A stretch of DNA of 64,000 nucleotides from assembly GCA_963728925.1 (NCBI GenBank), contig CAVSMB010000024.1, positions 58,421-122,420 on the forward strand, read 5' to 3'. Shown piece by piece: positions 25,145-36,782 of the stretch; positions within the stretch are counted from its first letter, which is position 1, and the number at the start of each line of letters is the position of its first letter. Origin of the DNA: JBBPZA01 sp963728925. Lineage in GTDB: Bacteria; Actinomycetota; Thermoleophilia; Solirubrobacterales; Solirubrobacteraceae. The notes beneath the pieces are model-generated. The model was not told where the DNA came from and did not search any database. It was given only the letters and a program-made list of their open reading frames with translations. The translations under genes and the position numbers were made by a program.

Positions 25145-25244
25145 TTCGTCTCCTCATCCTCGACACGACTCGCGACCTCCCGAGCCGCGCTTGAAACGGA
25201 TCATTTCATACAAAGTCTCCGTATACGTGGTTTGTTCAGCAGAA

Positions 25245-26117
25245 ATGCCCAATTTTGATCTTCAGTCGCACTCGGTCTTCTCCGACGGCGCCCTCCCGCC
25301 GGCCGAGGTCGTCGGTCGCGCGGCCAGGGCCGGCATCGAGCTGCTGGCCCTGAGCGACCATGACACCGTCGCCGGGGTGGACGAGGCACTCGCCTCAGGC
25401 CGGCGCCACGACGTTGCGATCGTTCCCGCGGCCGAGCTGTCGGCCGTCCACGACGGCCGTGAGGACCTCCACGTCCTCGGCTACGGGATCGACCACGCCG
25501 ACGCGACGCTGCTCGAGCGGCTCGCCCGATACCGCGAGGACCGCTTCCTGCGGGGCGAGCGGATGGCGGCGCTTTTGCGCGAGCAGGGCTGGCAGCTCGA
25601 CGACACGCCGCTGCGCGCCCGCCGCGACGCCGGCCGCCCCGTGGGCCGGCCCCACCTCGCGCACGCCGTCTTCGACCACCCGGCCAACGCGCAGCGAGCC
25701 CGCGCCGAGGGGCTTCGGACCTTCTCCGATCTGCTCGTCGCCTACCTGATCCCCGGCCGCCCGGCCTACACGCCGCGCACGCACCCGACGGTGCCCGAGG
25801 CGATCGCGACGATCCACGACGCCGGCGGCGTCGCGGTGTGGGCCCACCCGTTCTGGGACGTCGACGCCGGCGAGGAGGTGCTGGCGACCATCGACGCCTT
25901 CCTGGCCGTCGGGCTCGACGGCGTCGAGGTCTTCTACCCGACCCACGGCCGCGAGCAGGTCGAGCTGCTCGCGACGCACTGCGCTCGCCACGGCCTCCTG
26001 CAGACCGGATCGGCCGACTTCCACGGCCCCGACCACCCCGACTTCGCCCGCTTCGGCGCCTTCGAGCTCTACGGCCGCGAGCCGGTGCTCGGGCCGATCG
26101 TGCGCTCGAGCCGGTAG
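25245..26117 (+). CDS. PHP-domain phosphoesterase
   Basis: A 290-residue metal-dependent phosphoesterase. PHP motifs are FDLQSHSVFSDG (HxH-like metal site), LLALSDHDTVAGVDEA, the Glu of VPAAELSAV, VAVWAHPFWD and TGSADFHGPDHPD. Members include RNase AM/YciV, which removes 5' nucleotides or 3',5'-bisphosphate groups, and length and motif order fit that branch. The ATG at 25245 lies in an unusually AT-rich stretch for this genome, probably its promoter. Its 3' end overlaps the convergent holB by 49 bases. Confidence 0.85.
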   Translation: MPNFDLQSHSVFSDGALPPAEVVGRAARAGIELLALSDHDTVAGVDEALASGRRHDVAIVPAAELSAVHDGREDLHVLGYGIDHADATLLERLARYREDRFLRGERMAALLREQGWQLDDTPLRARRDAGRPVGRPHLAHAVFDHPANAQRARAEGLRTFSDLLVAYLIPGRPAYTPRTHPTVPEAIATIHDAGGVAVWAHPFWDVDAGEEVLATIDAFLAVGLDGVEVFYPTHGREQVELLATHCARHGLLQTGSADFHGPDHPDFARFGAFELYGREPVLGPIVRSSR

Positions 26118-27214
26118 GCCAGCGCCTCGAGCGCGAGCTCCTCGCTCACGTTGAGGATGAGGCGCTTGCGCGTGTCCTCCACCAGCTCGATCGCCGCGCG
26201 CAGCGCCGCGGGGTCGCGACCGGCGGCGTCAAGCGCCAGCGCGTCGCGGCGATCGGTCGCATGGACCAGGTCGGGGGCGTCGAGGACGACGCAGGAGACG
26301 TCGCGGAACCACTGGCCCGTGAGCTGCAGCCCGAGGTCCAGGGCGGCGGTGCGCACGCGGCGCTCGGTGCGCTTGACGCGCTCGGCGTGCTCGGTCTGGC
26401 GGCGGCGGCGGTCGCGCTTGGCCACGAGCTCGAGCTCGTCGGAGAAGGTCGCCTCGAGCTCCTCGGCGGCCGCCCGGCCCTGGCGGCCGGCGCCGGCGAG
26501 CAGGTCGCGCCACGGCTTGCCGCCGACGTCGCCCGCCAGCGCGGCCCGGGCGAGGCGCTCGGCCGCCTCGCGGAGCGCCGGGCCGTCGCCGGTGGCGAGG
26601 ATGCGCGCGCGACCGCCGTCGCCGAGCGCGAGCCAGGCACACGCCTGGGCGGTCTCCGGCGCCACGCCCTCGCCCACGAGCACGGCGGCGAGCTCGCCCG
26701 GCGCGAGCGGATCGAAGCGCACGGCCTGGCAGCGCGAGGCGATCGTCTCGAGCACCTCGGCGGGACGGTCGGTGAGCAGGACGAGGTGCACGTAGGCGGC
26801 CGGCTCCTCGAGCGTCTTGAGCATCCGGTTGGCCGCCTCGTCGTTCATCGTGTCTACGCGCTCGATGACGAACACGCGCCGGCGGGCCTCGAACGGCGTG
26901 CGCGCGGCGGCTGCGACAACCGCCTCGTCGATGTCGCCGGTGAGCAGCTCGTGGGCGCCGGAAGGTGCGACCCAAGTGAGATCGGGGTGCGTCCGGCGCG
27001 CCACCCGTGTCCGGACACCGTCGGGATCTGGAGCTCCCTCCGCCAGCAGCTCGGCGGCGAACGCCTGCGCCACGGCGCGCTTGCCCGATCCCGAGGGCCC
27101 GTGGAAGAGGTAGGCGTGCGAGGCCCGCCCGTGCGGCGGCAGCGCCGCGCCGAGCACGGCCCGCGCGTGCGGGTGAGGCTCGGTGCCGGGGAGCGGTGAC
27201 GTCGCCGGGGGCAT
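26069..27214 (-). CDS. holB: DNA polymerase III delta' subunit
   Basis: A 381-residue clamp-loader AAA+ subunit. Walker A-like GPSGSGKRAV (about 38-47), HPDLTWVAPSGAHELL, VFVIERVDTMNDEAANRMLK (Walker B region) and LKTLEEPAAYVHLVLLTDRP followed by SRCQAVRF (sensor 1 and SRC) are in the usual order. Delta' helps load the sliding clamp and does not need ATPase activity. It is divergent from tmk with only 41 bases between the start codons, a pairing seen in many bacteria. Confidence 0.9.
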   Translation of the reverse strand: MPPATSPLPGTEPHPHARAVLGAALPPHGRASHAYLFHGPSGSGKRAVAQAFAAELLAEGAPDPDGVRTRVARRTHPDLTWVAPSGAHELLTGDIDEAVVAAAARTPFEARRRVFVIERVDTMNDEAANRMLKTLEEPAAYVHLVLLTDRPAEVLETIASRCQAVRFDPLAPGELAAVLVGEGVAPETAQACAWLALGDGGRARILATGDGPALREAAERLARAALAGDVGGKPWRDLLAGAGRQGRAAAEELEATFSDELELVAKRDRRRRQTEHAERVKRTERRVRTAALDLGLQLTGQWFRDVSCVVLDAPDLVHATDRRDALALDAAGRDPAALRAAIELVEDTRKRLILNVSEELALEALAYRLERTIGPSTGSRP

Positions 27215-27255
27215 CGCCGTCGATGCTAGAGGCGTCGGGTAGGGTCGCGCCGCGC
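27215..27255. promoter_or_regulatory. 41-bp divergent promoter between holB and tmk, probably leaderless both ways
   Basis: For tmk a -10-like TAGGGT lies at 27240-27245, ten bases before the ATG. For holB TAGCAT on the minus strand (27223-27228) lies eight bases before its ATG. Both spacings put transcription starts at or near the start codon, and neither gene has a ribosome-binding sequence. Confidence 0.45.
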
Positions 27256-27876
27256 ATGGCCCGCGGACGGCTTATCACGATCGAAGGCCTCGACGGAGCA
27301 GGCAAGACGACCCTTGCCGCCGGCCTCGAGCACGAGCTTCGCGCCCGCGGCGTGCCGGTCACCGTGCTGCGCGAGCCGGGCAGCGTCGAGCTCGCCGAGC
27401 GCCTGCGCGAGCTCGTGAAGGACCCCCGCCGCCACGTGACACCGCGCGCCGAGGCGCTGATCTACGCCGCCGCGCGCGCGCAGCTCGTCGAGGAGCGCCT
27501 GCGCCCGATGCTCGAGGCCGGTGAATGGGCGCTGCTCGACCGCTTCGTCGACTCCTCACTCGCCTACCAGGGCGCGGGCCGCGCCCTGGGTCTCGACGAC
27601 GTCGCAGCGATCAACGCCTTCGCCACCGGCGGCCTGAGCCCCGACCGCACGCTGCTGCTCGAGGTCGACCCCGCGACGGGCCGCGCGCGTCAGGGCGAGC
27701 GCCTGGAGGGCTTCGATCGCCTCGAGCGCGAGGAGGCGCCGTTCTTCGAGGCGATCGCCGCCGCCTACGCACGCCTCGCCGCCGCCGAGCCCGCCCGCAT
27801 CCGCCCGATCGACGCGAGCCGTCCACCCGGCCGGGTGCTCGCCGCGGCGCTCGCGGCGCTCGAGGACCTGCTCTGA
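27256..27876 (+). CDS. tmk: Thymidylate kinase
   Basis: A 206-residue dTMP kinase that makes dTDP for DNA synthesis. The P-loop is EGLDGAGKTT (10-19). LREPGSVELAERL replaces the more common TREPGGTPLGE form. The DRFVDSSLAYQG block holds the base-binding region, and ARQGERLEGFDRLE is the lid. Length is typical. The ATG at 27256 is close to a -10-like element and has no ribosome site. It lies next to holB, as in many genomes where replication genes cluster. Confidence 0.9.
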   Translation: MARGRLITIEGLDGAGKTTLAAGLEHELRARGVPVTVLREPGSVELAERLRELVKDPRRHVTPRAEALIYAAARAQLVEERLRPMLEAGEWALLDRFVDSSLAYQGAGRALGLDDVAAINAFATGGLSPDRTLLLEVDPATGRARQGERLEGFDRLEREEAPFFEAIAAAYARLAAAEPARIRPIDASRPPGRVLAAALAALEDLL

Positions 27877-27913
27877 GCAGGGCTCGCGGCGCTCGCGGCG
27901 CGGCCTCTCGCCG

Positions 27914-28516
27914 TCAGTGGACGACCACTTTGAGGACGACGATGACGACTCCGAAGGCCCCGTTGACCACCGCGGTGCGCACGATGCCCCAGAACCCCTG
28001 ACGCTCCTGGCGCGCGACCGCGACGCCATAGCCCGCCAGGACGCAGATCCCGACCGCGAGCGCCAGGGCGACGCCGTCGTCCTCGGAGATGATGTCCAGC
28101 GCGCCGAGCGCGACCGCCGCCAGGGGCAGGAAGGCCGACTCGATCAGCGGCCAGTTCTCGACCATCCGCTCCTTCATGCCCGCCCAGCCGACGGGATGGC
28201 CGATGGCCATGCGGCCGGCAACCATGCCCGCGTAGACGTGGGCGAGCCAAAACACGACGACCGTCGACGCCACGCTGCCGACCACCTCCAGATCGGTCGC
28301 GCTGTACTCCGAGGCGACGGCGATGAGCGAGATGACGAGAACCGTCCCGTAGATCGCCTCCTGCAGGCTCTGCGCGGACCGCTCGCGGGCTTTCTTGGGG
28401 AGCGCCTCGCGGCGCGGGCCCGCCGCGGCCTCAGGCCTCGGCTCGGCGTCGACCTGCTCGGAGGGGACCCGCTCGGCCGGGACCTGCTCGGTGCGCGTCT
28501 CGTCCCCGGCGGCCAT
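27914..28516 (-). CDS. Four- to five-helix membrane protein, unknown function
   Basis: A 200-residue protein. The first 45 residues are hydrophilic and Glu/Pro/Arg-rich. Hydrophobic segments follow near AIYGTVLVISLIAVAS, VASTVVVFWLAHVYAGMV, AFLPLAAVALGALDII, ALALAVGICVLAGYGVAV and VVNGAFGVVIVVLKVVV. The conserved-looking HVYAG motif and the even helix spacing suggest an integral membrane protein of a widespread uncharacterised family. It ends convergently with tmk and starts 18 bases from the galE stop, so it may be cotranscribed after galE. Confidence 0.7.
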   Translation of the reverse strand: MAAGDETRTEQVPAERVPSEQVDAEPRPEAAAGPRREALPKKARERSAQSLQEAIYGTVLVISLIAVASEYSATDLEVVGSVASTVVVFWLAHVYAGMVAGRMAIGHPVGWAGMKERMVENWPLIESAFLPLAAVALGALDIISEDDGVALALAVGICVLAGYGVAVARQERQGFWGIVRTAVVNGAFGVVIVVLKVVVH

Positions 28517-28533
28517 CGCGGGACGCTACCGCG

Positions 28534-29517
28534 CTACCCCTGTGCTGCGTAGCCCTGCGGATGAGCCTGGTGCCAGGCCCAGGCGTCGGCGATCATCGTG
28601 TCGAGGTCGGGCTTGCGTGGCTCCCAGCCCAGCTCCTCGCGGATGCGCGCGCTCGAGGCGACGAGCCGCGGCGGGTCGCCGGGCCGGGCCGCCATCTCCG
28701 CAACCTCGACGGTGCGCCCGGTGACCTCCTCGCACGCGCGGATCACCTCGCGCACCGAGAAGCCCTCGCCGTTGCCGAGGTTGTAGACCCGGTGGCGCCC
28801 GGGCTCGACCGCCTCGAGCGCGAGCTCGTGGGCCTCGGCCAGGTCCTCCACGTGGATGTAGTCGCGCACCGCGGTCCCGTCCTCGGTCGGGTAGTCGGTC
28901 CCGTAGAGCTCGACCCGCGGCTGCGTGCCGAGCGCCGCGCGCAGCACGTTGGGGATGATGTGGGACTCGGGCTCGTGGTCCTCGCCGAACGGTCCGCTCG
29001 CCCCCGCCACGTTGAAGTAGCGCAGGCTCGCCGCTCCGAGCCCGTGGGCGACGCACTCGTCGTGGATCATCATGTCGACCGCGAGCTTGGAGGCGCCGTA
29101 GGGGTTGGTCGGGCGGGTCGGCGTCTCCTCGTTCATCGGCAGGTGCTCGGGGGCGCCGTAGGTCGCGCAGGTGGAGGAGAAGACCAGGCGTCCCACGCCG
29201 TGCTCGCGCAGGCCGTCGAGGAGGTTGCGGGTGCCGATCACGTTGGTGTGCCAGTAGCGCTCGGGGTGGCGGACGGACTCCCCGACGAGGGCGAGGGCGG
29301 CGAAGTGCATGGCGCCGTCGAAGCCCCCATCGAGGGCGTCGTGGACCACCGCGGCGTCGCGGAGGTCCACCCGGACCAGCCGAGCCCGGTCCGGGATCGC
29401 CGCCTCATGGCCGCGCGAGAGGTCGTCGAGGACCGTGACCCCGTGCCCCGCGGCGATGAGCCGGGCGGCCACCACGCTGCCGATGTAGCCGGCGCCGCCT
29501 GTGATCAAGAGCCTCAC
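28534..29517 (-). CDS. galE: UDP-glucose 4-epimerase
   Basis: A 327-residue extended short-chain dehydrogenase. NAD binding is by GGAGYIG (7-13), the catalytic tyrosine and lysine lie in NPYGASK, and SSTCATYG and RYFNVAGASGPFGEDH follow in the usual GalE order. It interconverts UDP-glucose and UDP-galactose for cell-surface glycans. It is probably first in a short operon with the downstream membrane-protein gene, and is divergent from the coiled-coil gene with about 106 bases between. Confidence 0.9.
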   Translation of the reverse strand: MRLLITGGAGYIGSVVAARLIAAGHGVTVLDDLSRGHEAAIPDRARLVRVDLRDAAVVHDALDGGFDGAMHFAALALVGESVRHPERYWHTNVIGTRNLLDGLREHGVGRLVFSSTCATYGAPEHLPMNEETPTRPTNPYGASKLAVDMMIHDECVAHGLGAASLRYFNVAGASGPFGEDHEPESHIIPNVLRAALGTQPRVELYGTDYPTEDGTAVRDYIHVEDLAEAHELALEAVEPGRHRVYNLGNGEGFSVREVIRACEEVTGRTVEVAEMAARPGDPPRLVASSARIREELGWEPRKPDLDTMIADAWAWHQAHPQGYAAQG

Positions 29518-29623
29518 TTGCAGGGGGTATAGCGGACCGGGCGGGCGGGTGACCGGCGGCGGCGACCGTGCGCCGACCTAGAATTGCGTGAAGTCCGTCG
29601 ACGGAACGAGCGCGGGGGCTCGG

Positions 29624-31642
29624 ATGGAGAAGCGACCACACGACAGCGGGGCGCCGGACGAGGCCGACGAGCCGACGGCCGACGGCGAGCGCGCGGGCGA
29701 GGCCGCAGGGCCTGGAGGCGAGATCGCGGGGGAAGCCGCAGACCCTCGCGGCGAAATCGCGGAGCCGGGCGAGTTCGAGGTGCCCGAGCGCCGTCCGCGC
29801 CGCGCCCCAGGCGACGCCCTGCGCGCCAAGCTTGCCGACGAGGTCGCGGCGCGCGACGAGAGCGATCGGCGCCGTGAGGCCGCCGACGGGCAGCGGGTGG
29901 CGGCGGTGCGCAGGGTCGAGGAGCTCGAGCTCGAGCTCGCCGGCGCGCAGGAGCGCGCGGAGACGCTCGCGGCGCAGATCGAAGAGCGCGACCAGGCCCT
30001 CGAGGACATCCAGGGCGGGGCCGAGCGCACCGCGGCAGACCTCCGGCGCGCGCTCGAGGCGCGCGACGCCGCCGAGCGATCGATGGAGGCCAGCACGCAG
30101 CAGCGCGGCGCAGCCGACCGCGTCGCGCACGAGGCGCTGGCCGAGCGGCGCGCCCTGGAGCGGGCGCACGCCAAGACGCGCGACGAGCTGGCCGCCGAGC
30201 AGGCCGCTCGCGAGCGGGAGGTGTCCGAGCTGCGCGAGGCGCTGGAGACCGCACGGCGCGAGGGCGGCGAGGCACTCGAGACCGCGCGGCGCGAGGGCGG
30301 CGAGGCACTGACCGCCGTGCAGCGCGAGGGCGCGAGCGCCCTCACCGCTGCCAAGGCGGACGCCGACCGGCGCCTTGCCGCGGCGGCGGACGAGGTGGCC
30401 CGCGCGCGGGCGCGGGCGAGCGAGCTGGAGGCGGCCGTCGCGGCCGCCCGCTCGGCGAGCGCGGAGGGGATCGGCACGTGGCGCGCGGAGACCGAGCGCC
30501 TGCAGGCCGCGGTCACCGCGCTGCGTCTCGCCGAGGCCGAGCAGCGCGACGCGCTGCAGACCGAGCAACGCGAGCGCTACGGCACCGTCCAGCGGCTCGA
30601 GGCGCTCGGCGGCGGCGCCGCCCCGGTCGGCAACGCCGTCGACGAGCTCGAACCGGTCGCTCGCGCGCGCGTGCTGAGCGAACGCCACCGGCGCGCGCAG
30701 GCAACGGTCGAGACCGCGGTCGGCGAGCGCGACGCGCGCATCGCCTCGCTCGAGGCCAAGCTCGGCGAGACCGAGGCCGCGCGCGACGCGGCTGCGGCCT
30801 CGGCGACCGAGGCGCAGGAGCGGGCCAAGGAGGCCGCCGAGGCCCTCGCGCGCGCCCGCGCGTCGGCCGAGACCGAGACCCGTGAAGCGTGGGCGCAGGT
30901 CGAGACCAAGGCGGCCGAGCGCGAGGCGGCGATGCAGACCGAGCTGCGAGTCGCGCGAGAGGACGCCGAGGCGACGCGCCGCGAGCTGGTGGGCCAGCTC
31001 CAGGACGCCGACACCGGCCGCCGCGACCAGGCTGAGCGCCTCGCCGCGCTGGAGACGACGCACGCCGACCTGCTGAAGGAGCTGCGCCGCGCTCGGGCGG
31101 AGGCGGACGCGCTGCGGGCGCTCGCGCCCGGCGAGCCGAAGCTCCCCCCCGCGACGCAGGAGGCGAAGCGGCGCGAGACCGAGGAGCTCGAGGTGCTCGA
31201 TGCCGCCGGCGGCGAGCAGCCGCCCGCGGCGGCGGCCGCGGCCGCCGAGCCCGCGACGCGTGTCCAGCGACGCGGTGGTGATCGGGGTGCGCCGGAGGGC
31301 GAAGGCGGAGACTCCGTGACGGAGATCGCGGCGCTGAAGGAGGCGCGCGAGGCCGCCGAGTCGCGGGCGAAGGAGGCCGAGCGCAAGGCGCAGGAGGCCG
31401 AGCGCAAGGCGCAGGAGGCCGACCGGCGGGCCAAGGAAGCCGACCGGCGCGCTCGCGACCAGTCCGAGCGGGCGCGCCTGCGTGTGCCTCCGGCGCCCGC
31501 CCGTCGGCCGGGCGCGGCGCCCCGGGCGGAGCAGGAGCCGGCGCGGCGGTCGCGCTTCTCGTCCGAGCTCGTCCTGGGGATCGTCCTGCTCCTGCTCGGC
31601 GTGCTGATCGCCGTCCTCATCTTCACCGGCTTCCCGGGCTGA
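29624..31642 (+). CDS. Long Ala/Glu/Arg-rich coiled-coil protein with a C-terminal membrane anchor
   Basis: A 672-residue protein with no enzymatic domain. About 60 disordered residues lead into near-continuous heptad-like coiled coil (about 75-540), including a perfect 11-residue tandem ETARREGGEAL encoded at 30245-30310. A Lys/Glu/Ala segment (about 570-610, repeated AERKAQE) follows, then a Pro/Arg linker and one transmembrane helix at the very end (LVLGIVLLLLGVLIAVLIF), so it is tail-anchored. It could be a polar scaffold or cell-shape protein, a guess from architecture only. GTG 29588 is an alternative start. Confidence 0.7.
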   Translation: MEKRPHDSGAPDEADEPTADGERAGEAAGPGGEIAGEAADPRGEIAEPGEFEVPERRPRRAPGDALRAKLADEVAARDESDRRREAADGQRVAAVRRVEELELELAGAQERAETLAAQIEERDQALEDIQGGAERTAADLRRALEARDAAERSMEASTQQRGAADRVAHEALAERRALERAHAKTRDELAAEQAAREREVSELREALETARREGGEALETARREGGEALTAVQREGASALTAAKADADRRLAAAADEVARARARASELEAAVAAARSASAEGIGTWRAETERLQAAVTALRLAEAEQRDALQTEQRERYGTVQRLEALGGGAAPVGNAVDELEPVARARVLSERHRRAQATVETAVGERDARIASLEAKLGETEAARDAAAASATEAQERAKEAAEALARARASAETETREAWAQVETKAAEREAAMQTELRVAREDAEATRRELVGQLQDADTGRRDQAERLAALETTHADLLKELRRARAEADALRALAPGEPKLPPATQEAKRRETEELEVLDAAGGEQPPAAAAAAAEPATRVQRRGGDRGAPEGEGGDSVTEIAALKEAREAAESRAKEAERKAQEAERKAQEADRRAKEADRRARDQSERARLRVPPAPARRPGAAPRAEQEPARRSRFSSELVLGIVLLLLGVLIAVLIFTGFPG

Positions 31643-31657
31643 GACGCGACCGCAGAT

Positions 31658-32686
31658 TCAGCGCGCGGCCCGCCGTCCCCAGCGCTTGAGCACCTGCCAC
31701 GTCAACGTCGGGCTTCGGTCGGCGTCGAGCAGCGAGGTGTCCCACACCCGCCGGCCGCGCTGCGCCGGCGGGCTGAGCTGATACCACAGCAGTTGCCGCA
31801 CCTGTCGCTGGCGTGCCAGCAGGGCGAGCGTCCTCGCCGTCCAGGCGGCGCGCGTGCGCTCTTTCAGCCCGCGCACCCCATGGCGGAAGTAGCCGAACTC
31901 GGTGAGGTAGAGCGGCAGCGGTCCCCCGCGGCGGTTCGCGAGCGCCCCGCGCGCGGCCAGCCGGCGCAACGGCACCCGCAGCCGGTCGAGGTCTGCGATC
32001 CCGATCGTCCGCTCGGTCGGCTGCCCGGGAGGGGTGAGGAAGGCGTAGGGGTGGTGCGCGTAGCCGTCGGCACGCAGCGGTTTGCACCGGCGCTTGGCCC
32101 GCCAGCGACCGTCTGAGCAGGTGACTTCTCGCAGCCACTGGAGCGGGTTGGTCGCCGCGCCCTTCCCCGAGGCGGACGTCTCCCCGAAGAGCACCGGGTG
32201 CACCGGGTCGATGCGCTGCAAGGCGCGCCAGCCCGCCTCGTAGAAGCGCCGGTAGCGCAGCCCGGGCCGGCGCTGGGACAGGAAGGCCGGGTGGTTGGGC
32301 TCGTTCCAGATCGACCAGCGGGCGACCCGGAGGCGGTAGCGCAGGGCCACCTGCGCCACCCAGCGCCCGAAGACGCGGGGCGATCGCTTGCTGTCCGCAG
32401 CCCACCCGGTCAAGGTCAGCTGGACGCGCAGCCGCGCCCTTCGCAGCTCCGTCACCGCCTGATCCACGACCCGCTGCTGGGCGGGCCAGGCTCCCCAGTC
32501 CAGGTTGAGCCGCACCGTGCTGGCGCGCAGCTGCTGCGCCTGGGAGATCAGCAGCCGGCGGTCGGCCGCGTTCGCCGAATACGCCAGCCGATCGTCCTGG
32601 ACGGCCAGCTCGAACGCACCCGCCGCAGGGGCCCAGACGGCCAGCACGGCCAGCGAGACCAGCAGCGGCTTGAACGCCATCCTCAT
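31658..32686 (-). CDS. Secreted TIM-barrel glycosidase-like protein (cellulase/GH39-like)
   Basis: A 342-residue exported protein. The signal peptide is AFKPLLVSLAVLAVWAPAAG, with cleavage near AGAFE. The barrel has ASTVRLNLDWGAWP, RWSIWNEPNHP with the likely acid/base Glu, ADGYAHHPYAF, and PLYLTEFGYFRHG with the likely nucleophile Glu. These are the marks of clan GH-A glycosidases. The substrate is unknown. ATG 32686 is chosen because it begins directly at the signal peptide; the frame is open to 32725. It converges on the coiled-coil gene. Confidence 0.75.
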   Translation of the reverse strand: MRMAFKPLLVSLAVLAVWAPAAGAFELAVQDDRLAYSANAADRRLLISQAQQLRASTVRLNLDWGAWPAQQRVVDQAVTELRRARLRVQLTLTGWAADSKRSPRVFGRWVAQVALRYRLRVARWSIWNEPNHPAFLSQRRPGLRYRRFYEAGWRALQRIDPVHPVLFGETSASGKGAATNPLQWLREVTCSDGRWRAKRRCKPLRADGYAHHPYAFLTPPGQPTERTIGIADLDRLRVPLRRLAARGALANRRGGPLPLYLTEFGYFRHGVRGLKERTRAAWTARTLALLARQRQVRQLLWYQLSPPAQRGRRVWDTSLLDADRSPTLTWQVLKRWGRRAAR

Positions 32687-32835
32687 CGGCGGTCGCGGCC
32701 CGCGGTCGGCTTCCGTCCGGCGCATCGGTGGGTGAGCACCGCCGCAGCGTAGTCGTCGCGGTCGGCGACACGGTCGGCCACGCGCCCCCGGACCGGGCTC
32801 CCCGAGACGGGCCCCCGGCTACGATCACCCGTCCG

Positions 32836-33540
32836 ATGCGAAGCCGGACGACCGTCCTGATGCTCCCTCTCGCCGTGCTCGCGCTCGCGGCGCTCTGCCT
32901 CGTCGCAGCGCCCGCCACGCGTGCCGCGTCGAGCGCCTACGAGCAGGTCCTCAAGGACTATCGCGACGACGGCAAGATCGACCCCTGCAAGTTCAGCGAC
33001 AAGACGCTGCGCGACGCCCAGGGACAGATCCCCGCCAACATCGAGCAGTTCGCGCCCGACTTCCCGACCGCGCTGGGCGACGCGATCACCAAGCGCACGC
33101 AGGGCCGCTGCGCGGGCAAGGGCTCGGGCTCGACCGCGCCGCCCGCGACGACCACGCCACCGTCGACGACGCCCACCACGCCGCCGACCCAGGCCGCGCC
33201 GCCGGCGCAGACCACGCCGCCCGCCCAGACGGCGCCGCCCACCCAGACCACCCCGCCTGAGCAGAACGCCCCGCCGGTCCAGACTGCGCCCGGCGGGCGC
33301 GCCGCTCCGGCGACCGGTGAACCGGCTTCCGCGGCCGACGACTCCCCCTCGGTCTGGCTCATCGTGCTCATCGTCGTCGGCGCGCTCGTGGTCCTGGCCT
33401 GGCTGCTCTACTTCCTGGGGCGCTGGATGGGCTGGGACGGCCGGCGCCTGGCGGGCGCGCGCCAGGACGTCGACGAGGCGGCCTACCGCGCGAGCGGCAC
33501 CTGGAGCGACTTCCGCGACTGGCTCAGGCTCGGTCGCTGA
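32836..33540 (+). CDS. Exported, C-terminally anchored protein with a Pro/Thr-rich stalk
   Basis: A 234-residue protein. A signal peptide (about 1-30, LMLPLAVLALAALCLVAAPA) is followed by a small helical domain with two cysteines (YEQVLKDYRDDGKIDPCKFS ... TQGRCAGK), a Pro/Thr/Gln-rich stalk (about 100-165) and one transmembrane helix (VWLIVLIVVGALVVLAWLLY). The cytoplasmic tail has WDGRRLAGARQDVDEAAYRA. Several Thermoleophilia genomes encode proteins of this layout, to my recollection. Function is unknown, and the two cysteines may form a disulphide. Confidence 0.7.
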   Translation: MRSRTTVLMLPLAVLALAALCLVAAPATRAASSAYEQVLKDYRDDGKIDPCKFSDKTLRDAQGQIPANIEQFAPDFPTALGDAITKRTQGRCAGKGSGSTAPPATTTPPSTTPTTPPTQAAPPAQTTPPAQTAPPTQTTPPEQNAPPVQTAPGGRAAPATGEPASAADDSPSVWLIVLIVVGALVVLAWLLYFLGRWMGWDGRRLAGARQDVDEAAYRASGTWSDFRDWLRLGR

Positions 33541-33599
33541 CCCCGCCTGCCCGCGCTCCGCGCCCGCGCCCTGGACCGGTCGCTGACCGCGCTTCGTCC

Positions 33600-33751
33600 T
33601 ACAATCAGCGGTGGATCTGGACCACGTTTCCGCCGGCTCCGCACCGCGAGTCCGTCCGGCCGCAGTGAGACTGTTCGCTGTTACCCCCTGACGTCGAGAC
33701 AGGGGCGGCGAGGACCTCGCAAAGACCGAGAAACGCGGAGGAGGAAGCGGG
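33600..33751 (+). promoter_or_regulatory. nrdJ leader with a -10-like element and hairpin
   Basis: TACAAT at 33600-33605 is a fair -10, but I see no good -35. The roughly 140-base leader contains a hairpin CCCCTG (33685-33690)/CAGGGG (33700-33705) and then a strong GGAGGAGG ribosome site ahead of ATG 33752. No B12-box or NrdR-box was recognised, so the mode of control is open. Confidence 0.35.
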
Positions 33752-36637
<2,886 letters not shown>

Positions 36638-36717
36638 GACAAGGCGAAATGTGATCACGGCCGCGCGCGCCGCCAAGCGTTGCGGTTGAGCGCGTAGTGC
36701 CCGGAGGTCGCCGCCCG

Positions 36718-36758
36718 GACCGGACGCGACCGCCGCTTCGCAGCGATCCCGTCCGGTC
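36718..36758. terminator. Putative bidirectional terminator hairpin
   Basis: A perfect 9-bp stem GACCGGACG (36718-36726)/CGTCCGGTC (36750-36758) with a 23-base loop lies between the convergent nrdJ and peptidoglycan-binding genes. There is no clear U-tract, as is usual in such GC-rich genomes. Confidence 0.45.
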
Positions 36759-36782
36759 GAAGCGGAGAGCGGAACGCTGCGC

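Noticed and set aside
33541..33751. Cobalamin riboswitch ahead of nrdJ
   Set aside because: The leader is long enough, but no B12-box-like sequence was found by eye. A covariance-model search would settle it.
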